A DNA stretch of 64,000 bases, from contig NW_020311998.1 in assembly GCF_003144115.1 (NCBI RefSeq), positions 46,777-110,776 on the forward strand, written 5' to 3'. The translations under genes and the position numbers were made by a program. The DNA is from Tilletiopsis washingtonensis (lineage: Eukaryota; Basidiomycota; Exobasidiomycetes; Entylomatales). Shown piece by piece: positions 43,826 through 56,287 of this stretch; positions within the stretch are counted from its first letter, which is position 1; each line of letters starts with the position of its first letter. The notes under the pieces were generated by a model. That model saw only the letters and a list, made by a program, of their open reading frames with translations. It had not been told where the DNA came from and made no database searches.

Positions 43826-44200
43826 ATGGAGAAGTCATCCACGCCCACAACGCCGATCACGGCCGAGCTGCTGCTCTCGCAAGAACTTGCGTGCCGCGTC
43901 GCCGAGCTCGAAGAGCTCCTCGACGTGACGACGCAGTGCAGCGCCGTGAATGCGCAGGTGCTGGCCATGAAGATGCAGCAGCTCGAGCTGCAGGCCGAGT
44001 ACATCCAGTGTCAGGCGCAGACGGTCGATGAGCTGCGTAGGGAGAACGCGACGCTCAAGCTGCAGCTTGCGGCGCGCCCGCCCGTCGATGCCGCTCTCAA
44101 GCTACAGTCATCCGGCGGCGTCAGAGCTCGAGTACGCTCGTCCTCTCTCGGAGACGCTCTTGCCGGGATGGCGGCGGGCAAGTCGTCTGGGCGCCAGTGA
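43826..44200 (+). CDS. small coiled-coil protein (124 aa, unrecognised)
   Basis: Intronless ORF on the same strand as, and next to, the four-member family. Residues ~13-83 form a continuous predicted coiled coil with Leu/Ile/Val/Met at heptad-like spacing (LLLSQELACRVAELEELLDV ... DELRRENATLKLQLAAR), so the product probably dimerises. The remainder is basic and Ser/Gly-rich (VRARVRSSSLGDALAGMAAG). There is no basic region before the coil, so it is not a bZIP factor. Function unknown. TTGCAG directly before the ATG could be the acceptor of a leader intron. A longer in-frame extension upstream has no ATG supported by context. Confidence 0.6.
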   Translation: MEKSSTPTTPITAELLLSQELACRVAELEELLDVTTQCSAVNAQVLAMKMQQLELQAEYIQCQAQTVDELRRENATLKLQLAARPPVDAALKLQSSGGVRARVRSSSLGDALAGMAAGKSSGRQ

Positions 44201-46130
44201 GTGCCCTTCCGCAGCTGAGAGCGGGCCGCCAAAAGCGCTGACGGGCGAGCACAGAGGCGTCGCCGAAGACCCGGCCTTTGTCGCCTTCGGACTCAAGGTA
44301 CTCCGCACGCTGCGCGACCGGGAAGCGGGCGCCCAGTCAAGCTCGGCCATGCCGGGCGCGCAGCAGCGCGCCGAGGTGCACGCCTAGGTCGCCGAGCACG
44401 CAGTCACGTAGCGAGCGTCATGGACGGCAGCGCAACCCCGAGACCTAGTCTCGAGCGCTTCCAGGCCCTCTCGCCGGCTCTTCGGTGCCACTCACATGCT
44501 TCGGACGCTCTTTGAACGGGACTCTACGGCCGATCGCGACGTCGCAATACACGCTGGCCGTGCTGCGCACACATCCTTGAGTCGCGGCGAGAGGCGTATA
44601 GCTCGTGACGCGGCTGCTACTGCTCTTGCATCCTCAGTCGTCACCTGCACAGCTGTGCAAGCTATAGCCGCATGCTGCTTGAACTGCTCGCTGGAAAGCA
44701 GAGCCTGCGACCCACGTCTCCTGCGTGGCCTGCGCGTGCTTGGCACCCTGCTGAGCGTCCGGCGCTGCCTGGCGGGCTCGACGTCGCGGCGCTAAGGTGG
44801 GAGCAGCACGCTGCCGACTTGATGATTGTGGTACAGCGCGATGCTCCAGTCCGTCGCTCGGCGAGTCGTGCAGACGATGCCGCCGCCTCGAGGTGCAGCG
44901 TGCAGCCCAAGCTGCGCTTTCAGGCGACGGCGGCGCGACGCCGCTGCGGCAGAATGCGTGCCGCCGGTGCGGCGCCGCTATCGCTCCGACGCGCCGCAGC
45001 AGATCTCGCGTGCGGGCCAACGCCGAGGATCGCCGCCGTGCATGGCGCCGCAGGAGTTGGCGCGGCGGGCGTGTGAGCGCCGCAGCAGCAGCAGCCTCGA
45101 GCACAAGGGGCTGCAGAGGCGAAGAGGCCGCACCGCAGCGGCGCCTGGTGCTGGCCTTGCGCTGCGCATGCCAAACGCAGTCTCCTCGCAGCCGCTCGAA
45201 GCAGGTTGCCGCAGCAGCCTCATAGCGACGCTCGGCAGGACCGGCTGGTGGCTGCGATTGGCTGATGCGCCATCTCACGCCTCAGCCTGGTCGCCGTCGG
45301 CCCCTTGCGTGCCGCAGCGTTGCGGCCTCGCAGCAGTGCAGCCGGTGCCGCAGCTCGCGACGCAGCATGTGTGGCGTCTCGCAGCTTCTTGCTCCTTGCG
45401 AGGGCGTGAGCGGTGAGTGCGGCACGCAGCCGCTCAGCCGCAGCAGACGCCAACCCGAGCAGCGGCAGGCGGCGACGCCGACGCTTGGACCGCTTCTCTT
45501 CTCGGCGCCGCAGCAAGACAAGAGAGGGGACGCGAGAGCGCGGCCCGAGCGCGGCGGCGTCAAGTCACGCCGTGCCCGCTCCATCAGCGCCCTCGCCCAC
45601 GCCCGAGCGCCCCTCTCTCCGCCCGCTGCTGCGGCGGTGGCGTCTGTGCGGTGCGTGCCATGCTGTGGCCGCAGCGATGGGCGGACCCGTGCAGCAGAAC
45701 TCTGCAGCGGGATGAGGCGCTGTGCGGCGTGCGCGGCGCGGCGCAGGCGGCGTGCTAGCTCCGCTGCCGCTGCGCCTCGCGGCAAAACGCCCCTTTCGCG
45801 GCGGTGCCTTGCTGCGCTCGCCTCCTCTCCTGCGCGCCAGGCGCACTGCTGCGTGCTGCGGCCGAAGGCGCGCTGCGAACGCTCCTTGTTCTGCCTGCCG
45901 CAGCCGCAGCAGCGTCCCGAAGAGGCGAGCGCTGCCTTGCTGCCCTGCCTAGTCGAGCGGCCGCTTCGCCTCTGTGCCATGCACGGTGCGGAGAGGCGAG
46001 AGGGCGGTGGGCGGTGCAGCCCCTGTGCCGCAGCGCAGCCGAGCTGCAGCGCTGCCGGCCTGCACCTGCCTGCCCTGTTTTGTCGCTCTGCGGCCCGCTC
46101 GCTCTGCTGCGCAATCGAACTCTTCATGCC
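44201..46130. other. gene-free GC-rich island right of the tandem gene family
   Basis: About 1.9 kb with the same texture as 34.1-37.8 kb (GCCGCAGC/GCTGCGGC-rich, Arg/Ala-rich nonsense frames, no domain). Together the two islands bracket the tandem family and the coiled-coil gene. Confidence 0.45.
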
Positions 46131-46230
46131 CTCGCCAGCTTGCCTCTCGACCACCACCACCTCTTCTCTCTCCCGCTCTCTCGCCTCTCGCTACCGCTCT
46201 CCCTGACCCTCGTCCCGCCCTTCCACCCAC

Positions 46231-46764
46231 GTGAGTAGCCTGCCGAGCCTGTAGCGTGACTTCGTGCCGCTGCGCCTGTGCTGGGCCTTATCGCTCGGTG
46301 TGCTGCGCATCTGCTCGCCACCGTCGCTCGGCCGTCGATGATCTGCGCAGCGTCGCACCTGGCGGCCTGCCCTGTGCTCGCCCTCGGCGCCGCGCTGCTG
46401 CTGAAAAGTGGCGCGCGCGTCCGCTGCTGTGGTACACGGCGGAGCGGAGCGCCAACGCCTCGGCCCAAACGGGTCCAAGTGTTGGTCTCGGCTGCAGGCC
46501 CTCGCGGCCGCACGGCGACTTGCGAGCAGCACGGCAGGGCCTGCCTGCGATGGCGACGCTGGCCGCTGTCGGGCCTGCTCGTGCTGCTCACTTGCTGCAG
46601 CGTCGCCGTCGACGGCCCGCCGCCGCTGCGGCAAAGTGCGCCGTGCCATGTCGTGCTTTTCACGCCGGCTGGCGAGGCGCGCGGCCCGAGGAACGCGTGC
46701 CGCAGCGGCGCATGACACGCGCGCTCTCGCCGCATCGCTCCAGCGCTTATCGCGTCTGCTCCAG
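46231..46764 (+). other. probable 5'-UTR intron of the Ala/Glu/Pro-rich gene
   Basis: A long pyrimidine tract (about 46140-46225, typical of promoters here) ends at a GTGAGT donor at 46231. A CTGCTCCAG acceptor ends at 46764, 40 nt before the ATG at 46805. Retaining this segment gives no usable coding sequence. Inferred from signals only. Confidence 0.4.
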
Positions 46765-46804
46765 CTCACACCTCCTTCACTCAGCACCCCTACCACACCA
46801 CACC

Positions 46805-47918
46805 ATGTCCGCCGCCGTCGAGAACACCACGCCCGCCGTCGACGCACCCGTCGAGACGCCCGTCGTCGCCGAGACTCCGGCTCCGGCCGAGGTCCCTGCC
46901 GCCGTCGAGGAGGCTCCGGCTCCGGCCGAGGCGCCCGCCGCCGTCGAGGAGGCTCCGGCTCCGGCCGAGGCGCCTGCCGTCGCTGAGGAGACTCCCGCTG
47001 CTGCCGCTACTGAGCCGGTCGCTGCCGCCGAGCCCACCGAGGCTGCCGCCGCTACGGAGGAGGCTGCCGTGAGTCGTTTCACCATGCCGCGACATCCTCA
47101 AGCTGACACTCTTGCTACAGCCTGCCACGCCCAAGAAGGAGAAGCGCCAGTCGCTCGTCAACAAGCTGTTCGGCAGCTTCCTCGGCAAGAAGGAGAAGAG
47201 GTGAGTCGGCCTCCGTCACCGTGCGTTCGGCTGCCGTGCTCATTCGCCGCCTTCAGCCCCAAGAAGGAGCAGCCCGAGGCTCAGGCGACGCCCGCCGTCA
47301 CCGAGGAGGCTGCGCCCGCTGAGGCTGCCCCGGTCGAGGAGGCCGCGCCCGTCGCCGTCAGCGGTGCTCCGGCTGCCGAGGAGAGCGCGCCGGTCGAGGC
47401 CGTCAAGGCCGAGGAGGCTGCTCCCATCGCCACCGACGGCACGCCCGCCGGCGCCATCGCCGAGCCCGAGGCCGCCAAGGACGACGCTGCTGCCGAGCCG
47501 GCAGCCGTCAAGATCGACGAGGCTGCCAAGCCCGACGCCGCTGCGCCCGCCAAGGAGAAGGTCGGCCGCCGCCTGTCGATGCGCGTCGGTGCGCTCTTCA
47601 AGTCCAAGAAGCAGCCCTCGGAGGGTGAGTGTCGTCTGCGTTGTACCGTGGACTTGTCGACTGACGCTCTCCTCATCTGGCAGAGTCGAAGCCCGTCGCT
47701 GCTGAGGACAAGCCCGAGGAGGCCGCCCCGGCTGCCGAGGCTGCGCCCGTCGTCGACGCCGCGCCTGCCGCCGAGGAGTCGCCCATCGTCTCGGAGAAGG
47801 TGCCCGAGCCGATCCAGGCTGCTCCGGCGTGAGTGACCGCGTCCGAGCTTCTTCATCCGTCCAAGCTCACACGTCTGCACACCACAGCGCTGCCACGCCC
47901 GTCACGGCCGCTGCCTAA
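46805..47918 (+). CDS. disordered Ala/Glu/Pro-rich protein with two basic amphipathic motifs
   Basis: Five exons: 46805-47068, 47121-47200, 47257-47624, 47684-47828, 47888-47918 (295 residues). Almost entirely low-complexity A/E/P/V. The exceptions are two basic, hydrophobic segments: KRQSLVNKLFGSFLGKKEK (exon 2) and KVGRRLSMRVGALFKSKK (end of exon 3). These could bind membranes or be phosphorylated at the Ser in RQS and RLS. All exon junctions restore frame, and the two basic motifs are read only after splicing. I do not recognise a named family. Proteins like this in fungi are often abundant stress or cortex proteins, but that is not shown here. Confidence 0.75.
46874..46990 (+). repeat. 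three tandem 39-bp coding repeats
   Basis: Three consecutive copies of a 13-residue unit (APAPAEAPAAVEE and variants, residues 24-62). Nucleotide identity between the second and third copies is high, indicating recent expansion. Confidence 0.8.
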
Positions 47919-48683
47919 GCGCCTGCACTGCGGCCCACCACCGTGTCTCGTGCTCGCGCAGTAATGTCTCGCTCCCGATAGAGATCCTCCAGTACCCCCG
48001 TCGGGCCGTGGCGCACAGGTGACATGCCTGCTGTGCGGCGGCTTCGAACTACCCGACCCCACCCACAGACACCCCCTCTCGCACGGCTGTCGAAGCACCA
48101 AGCTGGCGCGTCATCCCTCTATACCCTCGCCCAGTCGACGTATTTTGCCGTGCGACGAGATCGCCTCGTCTTTACCCCCGCCCCCAGCTCCTCGTACGAT
48201 CTTCTCCCCGCTCGTGGTCCTGCTCTCTCGCCCCTCCTCCCACCTGTGCAGTGTGACTAGTCGTCGCGCGTCCTGCGCTCGCGACCTGAAGCACTCGCAC
48301 ACCCTCCCATCCCCAGCCCTCGTCTCGTCTATCGATGCTAAGAGCCACCTCGTCTCGCGACTGTCGCGCAATTCCATCCCTTCTATCCCACCCTGCTGTG
48401 CGTGCCGTGAGCTTCGAGGAGCCGTGAGCGGCGAAGGCTGGAGGACGCGACGCCTGGCAGGTGATCGCGCCTTTCGAGATGACGCGCCTCCGTCCAACAC
48501 GTGGTGCGCCTCCACATGCAGGGTCCTCGCCTTGACGTTGCGCCGCTCATCTGACCCCACGCTTGCAAGCCTCGCTGCTCCTCGCTCCGCTCTCCCAACT
48601 CTCAACTCCGCCTCGACAGCGCCACACCTCGCCTTCTCTCCGCCTCTCACCTCACCAGCACCCTCAAGCCATCGTTCAGCGCC
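47919..48683. other. intergenic, pyrimidine-rich promoter region
   Basis: About 760 bp, C/T-rich on the plus strand (notably 48060-48330 and 48590-48680). No gene recognised. Confidence 0.5.
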
Positions 48684-49185
48684 ATGCTCGCCTCGCTGCG
48701 CCTCGTCTCGCGCGCCACGCCCTCGCCTCTGGCGCGCAACTTCACCAGCAGCGCCATGGCGCGCTCGTCGGGCAAGGGCGGTCAGGGCATGGACCAGGGC
48801 CCGACGGAGACGGGCACGCCTGGCTCGGCCAGCGTGAGTGTGCAGCGACGAGAGGCATGGATGATCGAGCGCAGGTCTGCAGATTGGCTGACTGGACATG
48901 CTGCTGCGCACCAGGTCGACGACATCGCCTCGTCCGAGGGCGCATACGACGGCGACAAGCCGCGTCCGCAGCAGAGCGGCAAGAAGATCGAGCAGGAGGC
49001 GAGTTGCCCCACTTTCAGACTATGCAGAGACGCAGTCTGCTGATGCTCCCTCTCGCAACCTGCAGAAGCCTGGCGCCGACATGTCCAAGACGGCCGCCAG
49101 CTCCAAGCCGGCCGAGCACGCGCCCGCGCAGAACCAGCCCGAGTCCAAGGGCCAGGCGCCGGGCAGCGGACCTCACGGACGCTGA
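48684..49185 (+). CDS. small hydrophilic protein with mitochondrial presequence (117 aa)
   Basis: Three exons: 48684-48833, 48915-48998, 49066-49185. The N-terminus MLASLRLVSRATPSPLARNF is Arg-rich, lacks acidic residues and can form an amphipathic helix, a typical matrix-targeting presequence. The rest is small and hydrophilic (Gly, Ser, Lys, Gln), ending QAPGSGPHGR, and probably unfolded. The second intron starts with GC, not GT (GAG|GCGAGT): only this donor keeps the frame into KPGADMSKTAASSKP. The nearest GT donor would shift frame. No family recognised. Confidence 0.7.
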
Positions 49186-49231
49186 ATGAGCAAATGTCAT
49201 GACATGAATCGAAGCAAGCAGCGAGAGTCCT

Positions 49232-50078
<847 letters not shown>

Positions 50079-50572
50079 GACGCTGAGACTGCTGGCAGTG
50101 AGGAGCGAGCTGCTGTGTGCGAGAGATGTAGATCGAGAAGAGTGATGAGAGTGATAGAGGTGCTGGACAGTGGTGCGCAGTGCTGAGGCAGGCGTCGGAT
50201 CGAAATCTGAATGGTGGTGAGAGGCCAGAGCGGGCCTAGCACAGGCAGAGCCCAGGACAAGCATCAGCGTGGCCCGTGCTCACGCGCAGCAAAGTTGTAT
50301 TCGCGACCACGGCAACTACAACGGGCTTGGCTCTAAATGAAATGCACTTTACGCGCTCAGCCTCGCGCGCCACCGCTCCGTCCTTCTCATCTCCCACCAT
50401 CCCCTCCGCCCCGCCGCTCTACGTCGCACCCGTCGTCCGCGCACTCGAGCGCAACACGCAGCGCTGAGCGACTGTGCCCTCTGCAGTCCGCCGCCTGTCT
50501 GCTCCGCCTCTTGCGTCGAGCAGGCCTGCTGCTCGCAGCCGGCCGCCCCTCGCACCTCCACTTCGCGCCGCC
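50079..50572. promoter_or_regulatory. divergent promoter, AMMECR1 / SHPRH-like gene
   Basis: 494 bp between divergent ATGs. It contains, at 50344-50358, the exact 15-mer found upstream of family member 2. Confidence 0.5.
50344..50358 (+). promoter_or_regulatory. shared upstream element, copy 3 (GCACTTTACGCGCTC)
   Basis: Identical over 15 bp to the copy at 39176 and 215-229 nt upstream of the SHPRH-like ATG, the same orientation and distance class as in the tandem family. Confidence 0.45.
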
Positions 50573-53500
50573 ATGGCGCGCATGAAGAAGACGGCAGCAG
50601 TGCGTCGTGGGCCGCCTGCGCAGGTCGTGGCTCCCGAGGGTGCAGGACCGAGCAACCTTGCGCCGCACTCCGCTCCTGCTGCTGCCAGCGGCAGCGCTCC
50701 GGCCGCGGCGCCGCCGGCACCCGCCTCTGGCGACAAGGGCAAAGGCAAGGCGCTGGAGCTGGCAGCCGACGCCGAGCACACGCGGAAGAATGCTCTGGTG
50801 ACGCCGCTACAGACGCTTCATGAGGCGCCAACGGTCTCTGGATCGTCGCCCGTGCGAGTGGAGATGGACGAGCTGGCGTTCTGCGAGTGGTCTGCTCTTG
50901 TGGATCTGCACGCGATGTGGCGCGCACTCGACGCTGCAGCACAGGTGCACGTGAAGACGTCGCCTTCGCTGGCGGGAGAGCGCATTGCTGCAGATGCTTT
51001 GAGCGGATCGATGTCGCACGCCATGGAAGCGCAGTCAGCCCAACAAGGCAAGCGCAGCCTTTTCCTGGCCGAGGCGGACGTGCGCCAGGCGCCCGCGAAG
51101 AGGCTGAAGCGCGAGCAATCGTTGTCACCGGACATGGGCGTCTACCAGTCCCAGTCTCCGCTTCCGTGGTTCTCGACTATGCTTTCTTTCCGGCTCGAGC
51201 CGACACAGGCACAGATGTCGCCGGGCGAGTGCGACAAGCTCCGCGACAGTCTCTCCCTCGGAAGCGTCTCGATGGAGCCCGTGCCCGCTCCGGATGACGG
51301 CAGCGACACGGCTGGCACGCCCGTCATCGTGCAGCCGTACCGCCTGTTGACTGCGCAGGGCGACAGCATCGCTACTGTTCCTCTCATCGACTTGCCTGGC
51401 GCGTCCATCGAGCGTGGCCGGCACAGCTGGACGAATGGCCCGTGGCTGCCGGCTGCGCTTCGCCTTCGCGACACGCACATCGAGCTGCAAACCGAGCTGC
51501 AACTGCGCTTCAGCACGGCCGGCCCAACGCGCACCTCTGGAGAGCTCATTCTGGAGCTGCACGTGGCTGTGGCGCTGCTGCCAGCCGCCTTTGAGCCAGC
51601 TCAGGGAGCGGCAGCGAGCGACCTCAACGCACTTGTACGCTTCGCCTCGCCGTCGGCTGCACGCGAGGCAGCGCGCCATCGCTGCGGACAGCAGCTCAGC
51701 GAGCGCTTCGTCTACGCAAGCCTGCATGCCTCGACGCTGCCCGCAGGCGCCGGCCTGCAGCCCGTGCAGCTGGAGCCGACACTCATGCCGTTCCAGCGCC
51801 GCTCCGTCAACTTCCTCCTCGGCCGCGAAGGCGTTCAGCTGGCGCAGCCCGATGCGCCACCGCCGGCGGAAGGGCGCTCGGCCCTCGTTCCGACCTCCGG
51901 CATCATGGGCGCGCGCGGCGAGATGGCCACTGGCCTTTGGTGGGAGACGGTAGCCTCTGCGTCCTCTCCGCTGTTCTTCAACGCTTTCGCCGGCATGTTC
52001 ACACAAGATGCGGACGCTGCGCGCTTCAACATCCGCGGCGGCATTCTTGCCGAGGAGATGGGACTTGGCAAGGTGCGCTGATGCGTGCGAAGCGCGTCCT
52101 TGAGCAGCACGCTGACGCCCTACTCCGCGCCAGACTGTCGAGATCTTCGCGCTCATCCTGCTGAACCCATGCGCTTCGGACGTGATCGACAACCCCATGT
52201 CGTTCTACAGCGACACGCTCAAGCTCGACGTGACGCATGCGCGCACCACCCTGATCGTCTGTGAGTGCAGCTGCGACGCAACGCTGCGCCAATCACTGGC
52301 TGAATCGTGGTGCAGGCCCCGAGCTCCTCCGGCAGCAGTGGATCGACGAGGCTCAGACGCACGCGCCCGACCTGACCGTGTTCAACTACGTCAACCACCT
52401 GCAGGCGGGCAAGGCGGTACCCAAGGGCACGACCTGGACCGAGTTCGCTCGCAAGTTTCATGTCATCGTTGCGTCATACGAGACGCTGAAGTCTGAGGTG
52501 AGTGGCTTGCCTGGCATCGCCTGCGCCCTCTGCTGACCGACTGTTACTTCTGCTCAGCTTCGCGTCGCCAAGCCAGAGCGCGAGCGTGAGCGCCGCTTCG
52601 AGCGCCGCTACGAGCGCCCGCGCAGTCTCTTGGTCCAGCTCGCGTACCACCGCGTGGTGATGGACGAGGTGCAGCTGGTCGGCAACTCCATGGCCGCCGA
52701 GACCGTGTCGATGATCGAGCGTAGCTCGTCGATCGCCGTGTCTGGCACGCCTGTCACGCGCCTCGACGATCTGCGCTCGCTCTTCCGCTTCCTCCGCGTT
52801 CTCGGCCCGTACGACACGCCTGTTGCCTTCAAGCGCCTGCTCACGCCGGAGCTCGCGCCGACTCTCGAGCGCGTCCTCGGCACGCTCGCCACGCGCAACA
52901 CAAAGGCGCAGGTGCGCGGCGAAACGACGCTGCCGCAGCAGACGCGCTACATGCTGCCGGTCGAGCTCGGCCCTGTCCAGCGCACGTTCTACGAGGAGCT
53001 CTGGACCGCGGCCCTGTCCGATCTGAACCTCAGCGGACAGAGCCACAAGCTGTCGGCCGTCGGCGAGAACGGCGCGCTGCGCCAGACGCCACCTGACGTA
53101 AGTTGCACCGGGCCTGGCTCTGCGCACCATGGCTGACTCGCAGCGCACAGATCAACAAGCTGCGCGCTCACCTTTCGCTTCTGCGTCAGGCATGCACGCA
53201 CCCGCAGGTCACGGACCGCTCGGTCACTGCAAAGGCGGGGCGCGGAATTGCGACCAACACGATCCAGTCGATGCAGGACGTGCTGGACCGCATGCGCGAG
53301 GACGCAGTCGCCGCTCGCGACTCGCACTTCCTCAGCCTCAAGACAAAGGAGATCAGCGCTGCTCTGTTGCTCATCCAGAGCCCCAAGCCTCGCGCAGAGC
53401 CCGTCTACGAAGAAGCGCGGGACGAGCTCGTCCGGCTCCGCGCCGGCCTGGAGGTGCGCATCGGCGAGATGAGACAGGCGCTTGCCGTTGCGCACAAGTC

Positions 53501-56287
53501 TGGTCCGCTCTACCGCTTCACGAGCGTCGAGGCGGCCGCAGCCGAGGGCGACGAGGACCTCCTGCGCGACAGCGACGGCACCGATGGCCGACAGATCGAC
53601 GGTGAGCAGGCGCTCCAGCGTCGCGACAAGCTCAGAGCGCGCGCGGCGCACACCGGCGCCATCAGCTTGCGCCTGCGCCTGCACCTCGAGCAGCTGCACC
53701 GCACGTACGCGTGGCTCGGCAACGTCTACTTCCGCATGGGCGAGCGCGACTTCGCGGCGGCGCAGGCGGCGGCAACAGCAGCGCTGGCACCGATGGTCGA
53801 GGAGGCGCCCGCCGCTGCCGCTGTGTCGCCGCACAAGGCGCAGGAGGACGAGGCATACGCTGCTGCAGAGTCCGTGCGCCAGGAGCTGCTCAAGGAGAGC
53901 CTCGACGACGTCGAGCGCGGCGCCGCTCCGGTCAAGACAGCGGCCGCGCCCGTACTCGCCGTCGAGCAGCAGTTTGGCAACGGAGGCATCATGAGCTTCG
54001 TCGAGTTCACGTCGCTGCAGACGCTTGCGGGGCTGCTGGACGCCAATGCGGCTGTGGTGGTTGCGTGGCGCAAGCGCATCATCGACCAGATCCTGCGGCC
54101 CGTCAACCGAGAGGTGGACCTCAACGACGAGAACGACGACCAGTACGCAGAGGCACTCGAGGCTCAGAGCGAGGCGGAGACGCTCCTGGAGATGTACCGC
54201 GTGCTGCTGGCCGAGCGTGAGGCCATCGTGTCTGGTGAGTGCGCCGAGCCTTCTGCCACGGCTGCGCTGACAGCCCTTCCTACCCGCAGGTGCACTGGCA
54301 ACGGGTGCCACAAGCAAGCCCAACTTGTTCGTCCAGCTCGAGCGGCAGGTCAACGAGCAGAAGCGCCTGCGCCTGCTCGTCGGCGACGACAAGAACAGCG
54401 AGTTCAAGGACGACCTGCTCGACGGCGACCAGCTGCAGACGCTGCAGACGCAGCTCAAGCTGTTCCGCACGCTCAACAAGGAGCGGCAGAAGGTGGGCCT
54501 CGGCAGCGAGCGGCCCATCGTCGCCATCGTCCAGGCACTGCGCGATGTGATCGCCCGCTGCGACCGCGACGAGGAGATGGCCATCGCACGCCGTGGCCTT
54601 GGCGATGCGCGTGACATGCAGCGCAAGGCACAAAACGACCTGGAGAAGCTGCGCCGCGAGCAGCTCGTGCTGGCGCGTCTCTTCAACGCCCGCTCCACGT
54701 ACTTCCGCCGCCTGCAGAGCATCAGCGACACGGCTCGAGATGAGGTCGTGCGCAAGAGCTACGAGATCGATCGGTGAGTGGCATGCGCGCACGTCGTGTC
54801 ACATCGCTGACGGATTGTGCCCGGCAGCGCGATCCTCAAGAAGGAGGCCGAGCAGATGCGCCAGGAGCTCGGCCGCCTCGAGTCACGCTCGCGCTACCTG
54901 ACGAACATGGACGCCGCGCCCGAGATCATGTGCACGATCTGCTACGAGGACAAGGAGATCCAGTGCCTGCTCGACTGTGCCCACCGCTTCTGCGTGCCGT
55001 GAGTGCGGAGCTGAGCAGCTCAGCGGTGTTTGTGCTAATGCATTCCGCACAGATGTGCCCTCAAGGCGCTCGAGCCGCCGATGCACGGCAAGTGCTACGT
55101 CTGTCAGCAGGTGACGCCTCGCGGCCGCCACCTGACGCGCGTGGCCGTGACGGAGGCGGCTGCGGCTGCGGCGCGCGCCGCCAACGAAGAGGCTCGTCGG
55201 GCGTCCAAGAGCGCCTCGTCTGACCTCTATGCCGCTGCGCCGCTGGAGATCAAGCCGCTGTACAACCTGCTGGAGCGCGAGGAGCGCGAGGACATCGAGG
55301 CGGTGCGCCTCTCGACGCGCTACGGCGCCAAGCTGCAGCTGCTGGTGCAGCACGTGCTGCACATCTCGCAGACGCAGACGGCCACGAAGCTCATCGTCTT
55401 CTCGTCGTTCTCGCGCGGCCTCGACCTCGTCTCGCAGGCGCTCAAGACGCAGGCGCTGCGCCACGTGCGCGTCGACACTGGCGGCCGTGTCGCGGCGCGC
55501 CAGGTCGACGCCTTCCGCAACAGCCGCGACACGAACGTGCTGCTGCTGCATTCAGAGGCACAGTCTGCCGGACTGAACCTGACCTGCGCCAGCGTAGTCA
55601 TCCTGCTGGTGAGTCTTGGCGCACGGTGCAATGTGGCATGCCGTGCTGACGCCTGCGCGCCAGGAACCGTTCGTGAACCACGCCGTCGAGCTGCAGGCCA
55701 TCGGCCGCGTGCACCGCATCGGCCAGACGCAAGCGACCTCGGTCTTGTGAGTGCGACCCAGAGGCCTGCTCTCCTAGGTGCTCACACGCGCCCCGCAGCT
55801 GCTACTCGGCCATCGACACCGTCGAAGGTGCGCTGCCTCCTGCCGCTGTGTCCGCAAACTCTGCTGACCCGCGTGTCTACAGAGCGCATCTGCAGCGCCC
55901 AAGTCGCGCGCGGCACGAGCCTCTACGTGCTCGCCAATGCCCGCTCCGCCGAGATCCCCGACGCCGCCAGCGTGGCTGCAAGTGATGGGCGCGCGGCGGC
56001 GCCTGCCACGACGCCGGGCCCGCGCAGCAAGAAGGGCCCTCCCGGCGAGCAGATCAACTCGGTGCGCGAGCTGCTCGCGTGCTTCTTGCCCGAGAAGGTG
56101 CGCCGTGGCAGCGATGTCCCGCCGGTCCGATGGCAGCTGGAGCTGACACGCATTGCCCTCTCAGCAGCCCACATACGCGCCTGCCGCGGCGTCATCGAGC
56201 GCTGCTGCGTCCGCCAGCGCTGCCGCCGACTCGCGCCGCCGCCTGATGCTGGCGGCCGCCGAGCGTCGCCAGATGGAGAGCGCCTGA
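50573..56287 (+). CDS. SHPRH-like SNF2 helicase / RING E3 ubiquitin ligase
   Basis: Twelve exons: 50573-52072, 52134-52260, 52316-52497, 52558-53097, 53151-54234, 54290-54773, 54828-54998, 55053-55608, 55664-55746, 55799-55827, 55883-56097, 56168-56287 (about 1,696 residues). SNF2 motif I GGILAEEMGLGKTVE spans the first intron. Motif II is VVMDEVQLVGN (~640), and motif III is SGTPVTRLDDLRSLFRFL. A long helical insert precedes a C3HC4 RING (CTICYEDKEIQCLLDCAHRF ... GKCYVCQQ, ~1341-1383). The helicase C part follows: LIVFSSFSRGLDL and AIGRVHRIGQTQATSVF. This order, with the RING between the two helicase halves, is that of SHPRH/RAD5-type ligases, which polyubiquitinate PCNA at stalled forks. 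The last acceptor is a tandem CAGCAG (56162-56167), giving Gln or no Gln. Confidence 0.92.

Noticed and set aside
53989-54755. Minus-strand part of a 588-codon frame antisense to the SHPRH-like gene
   Set aside because: Low-complexity Arg/Ser translation without domains; the plus-strand exons carry clear SNF2 and RING motifs.
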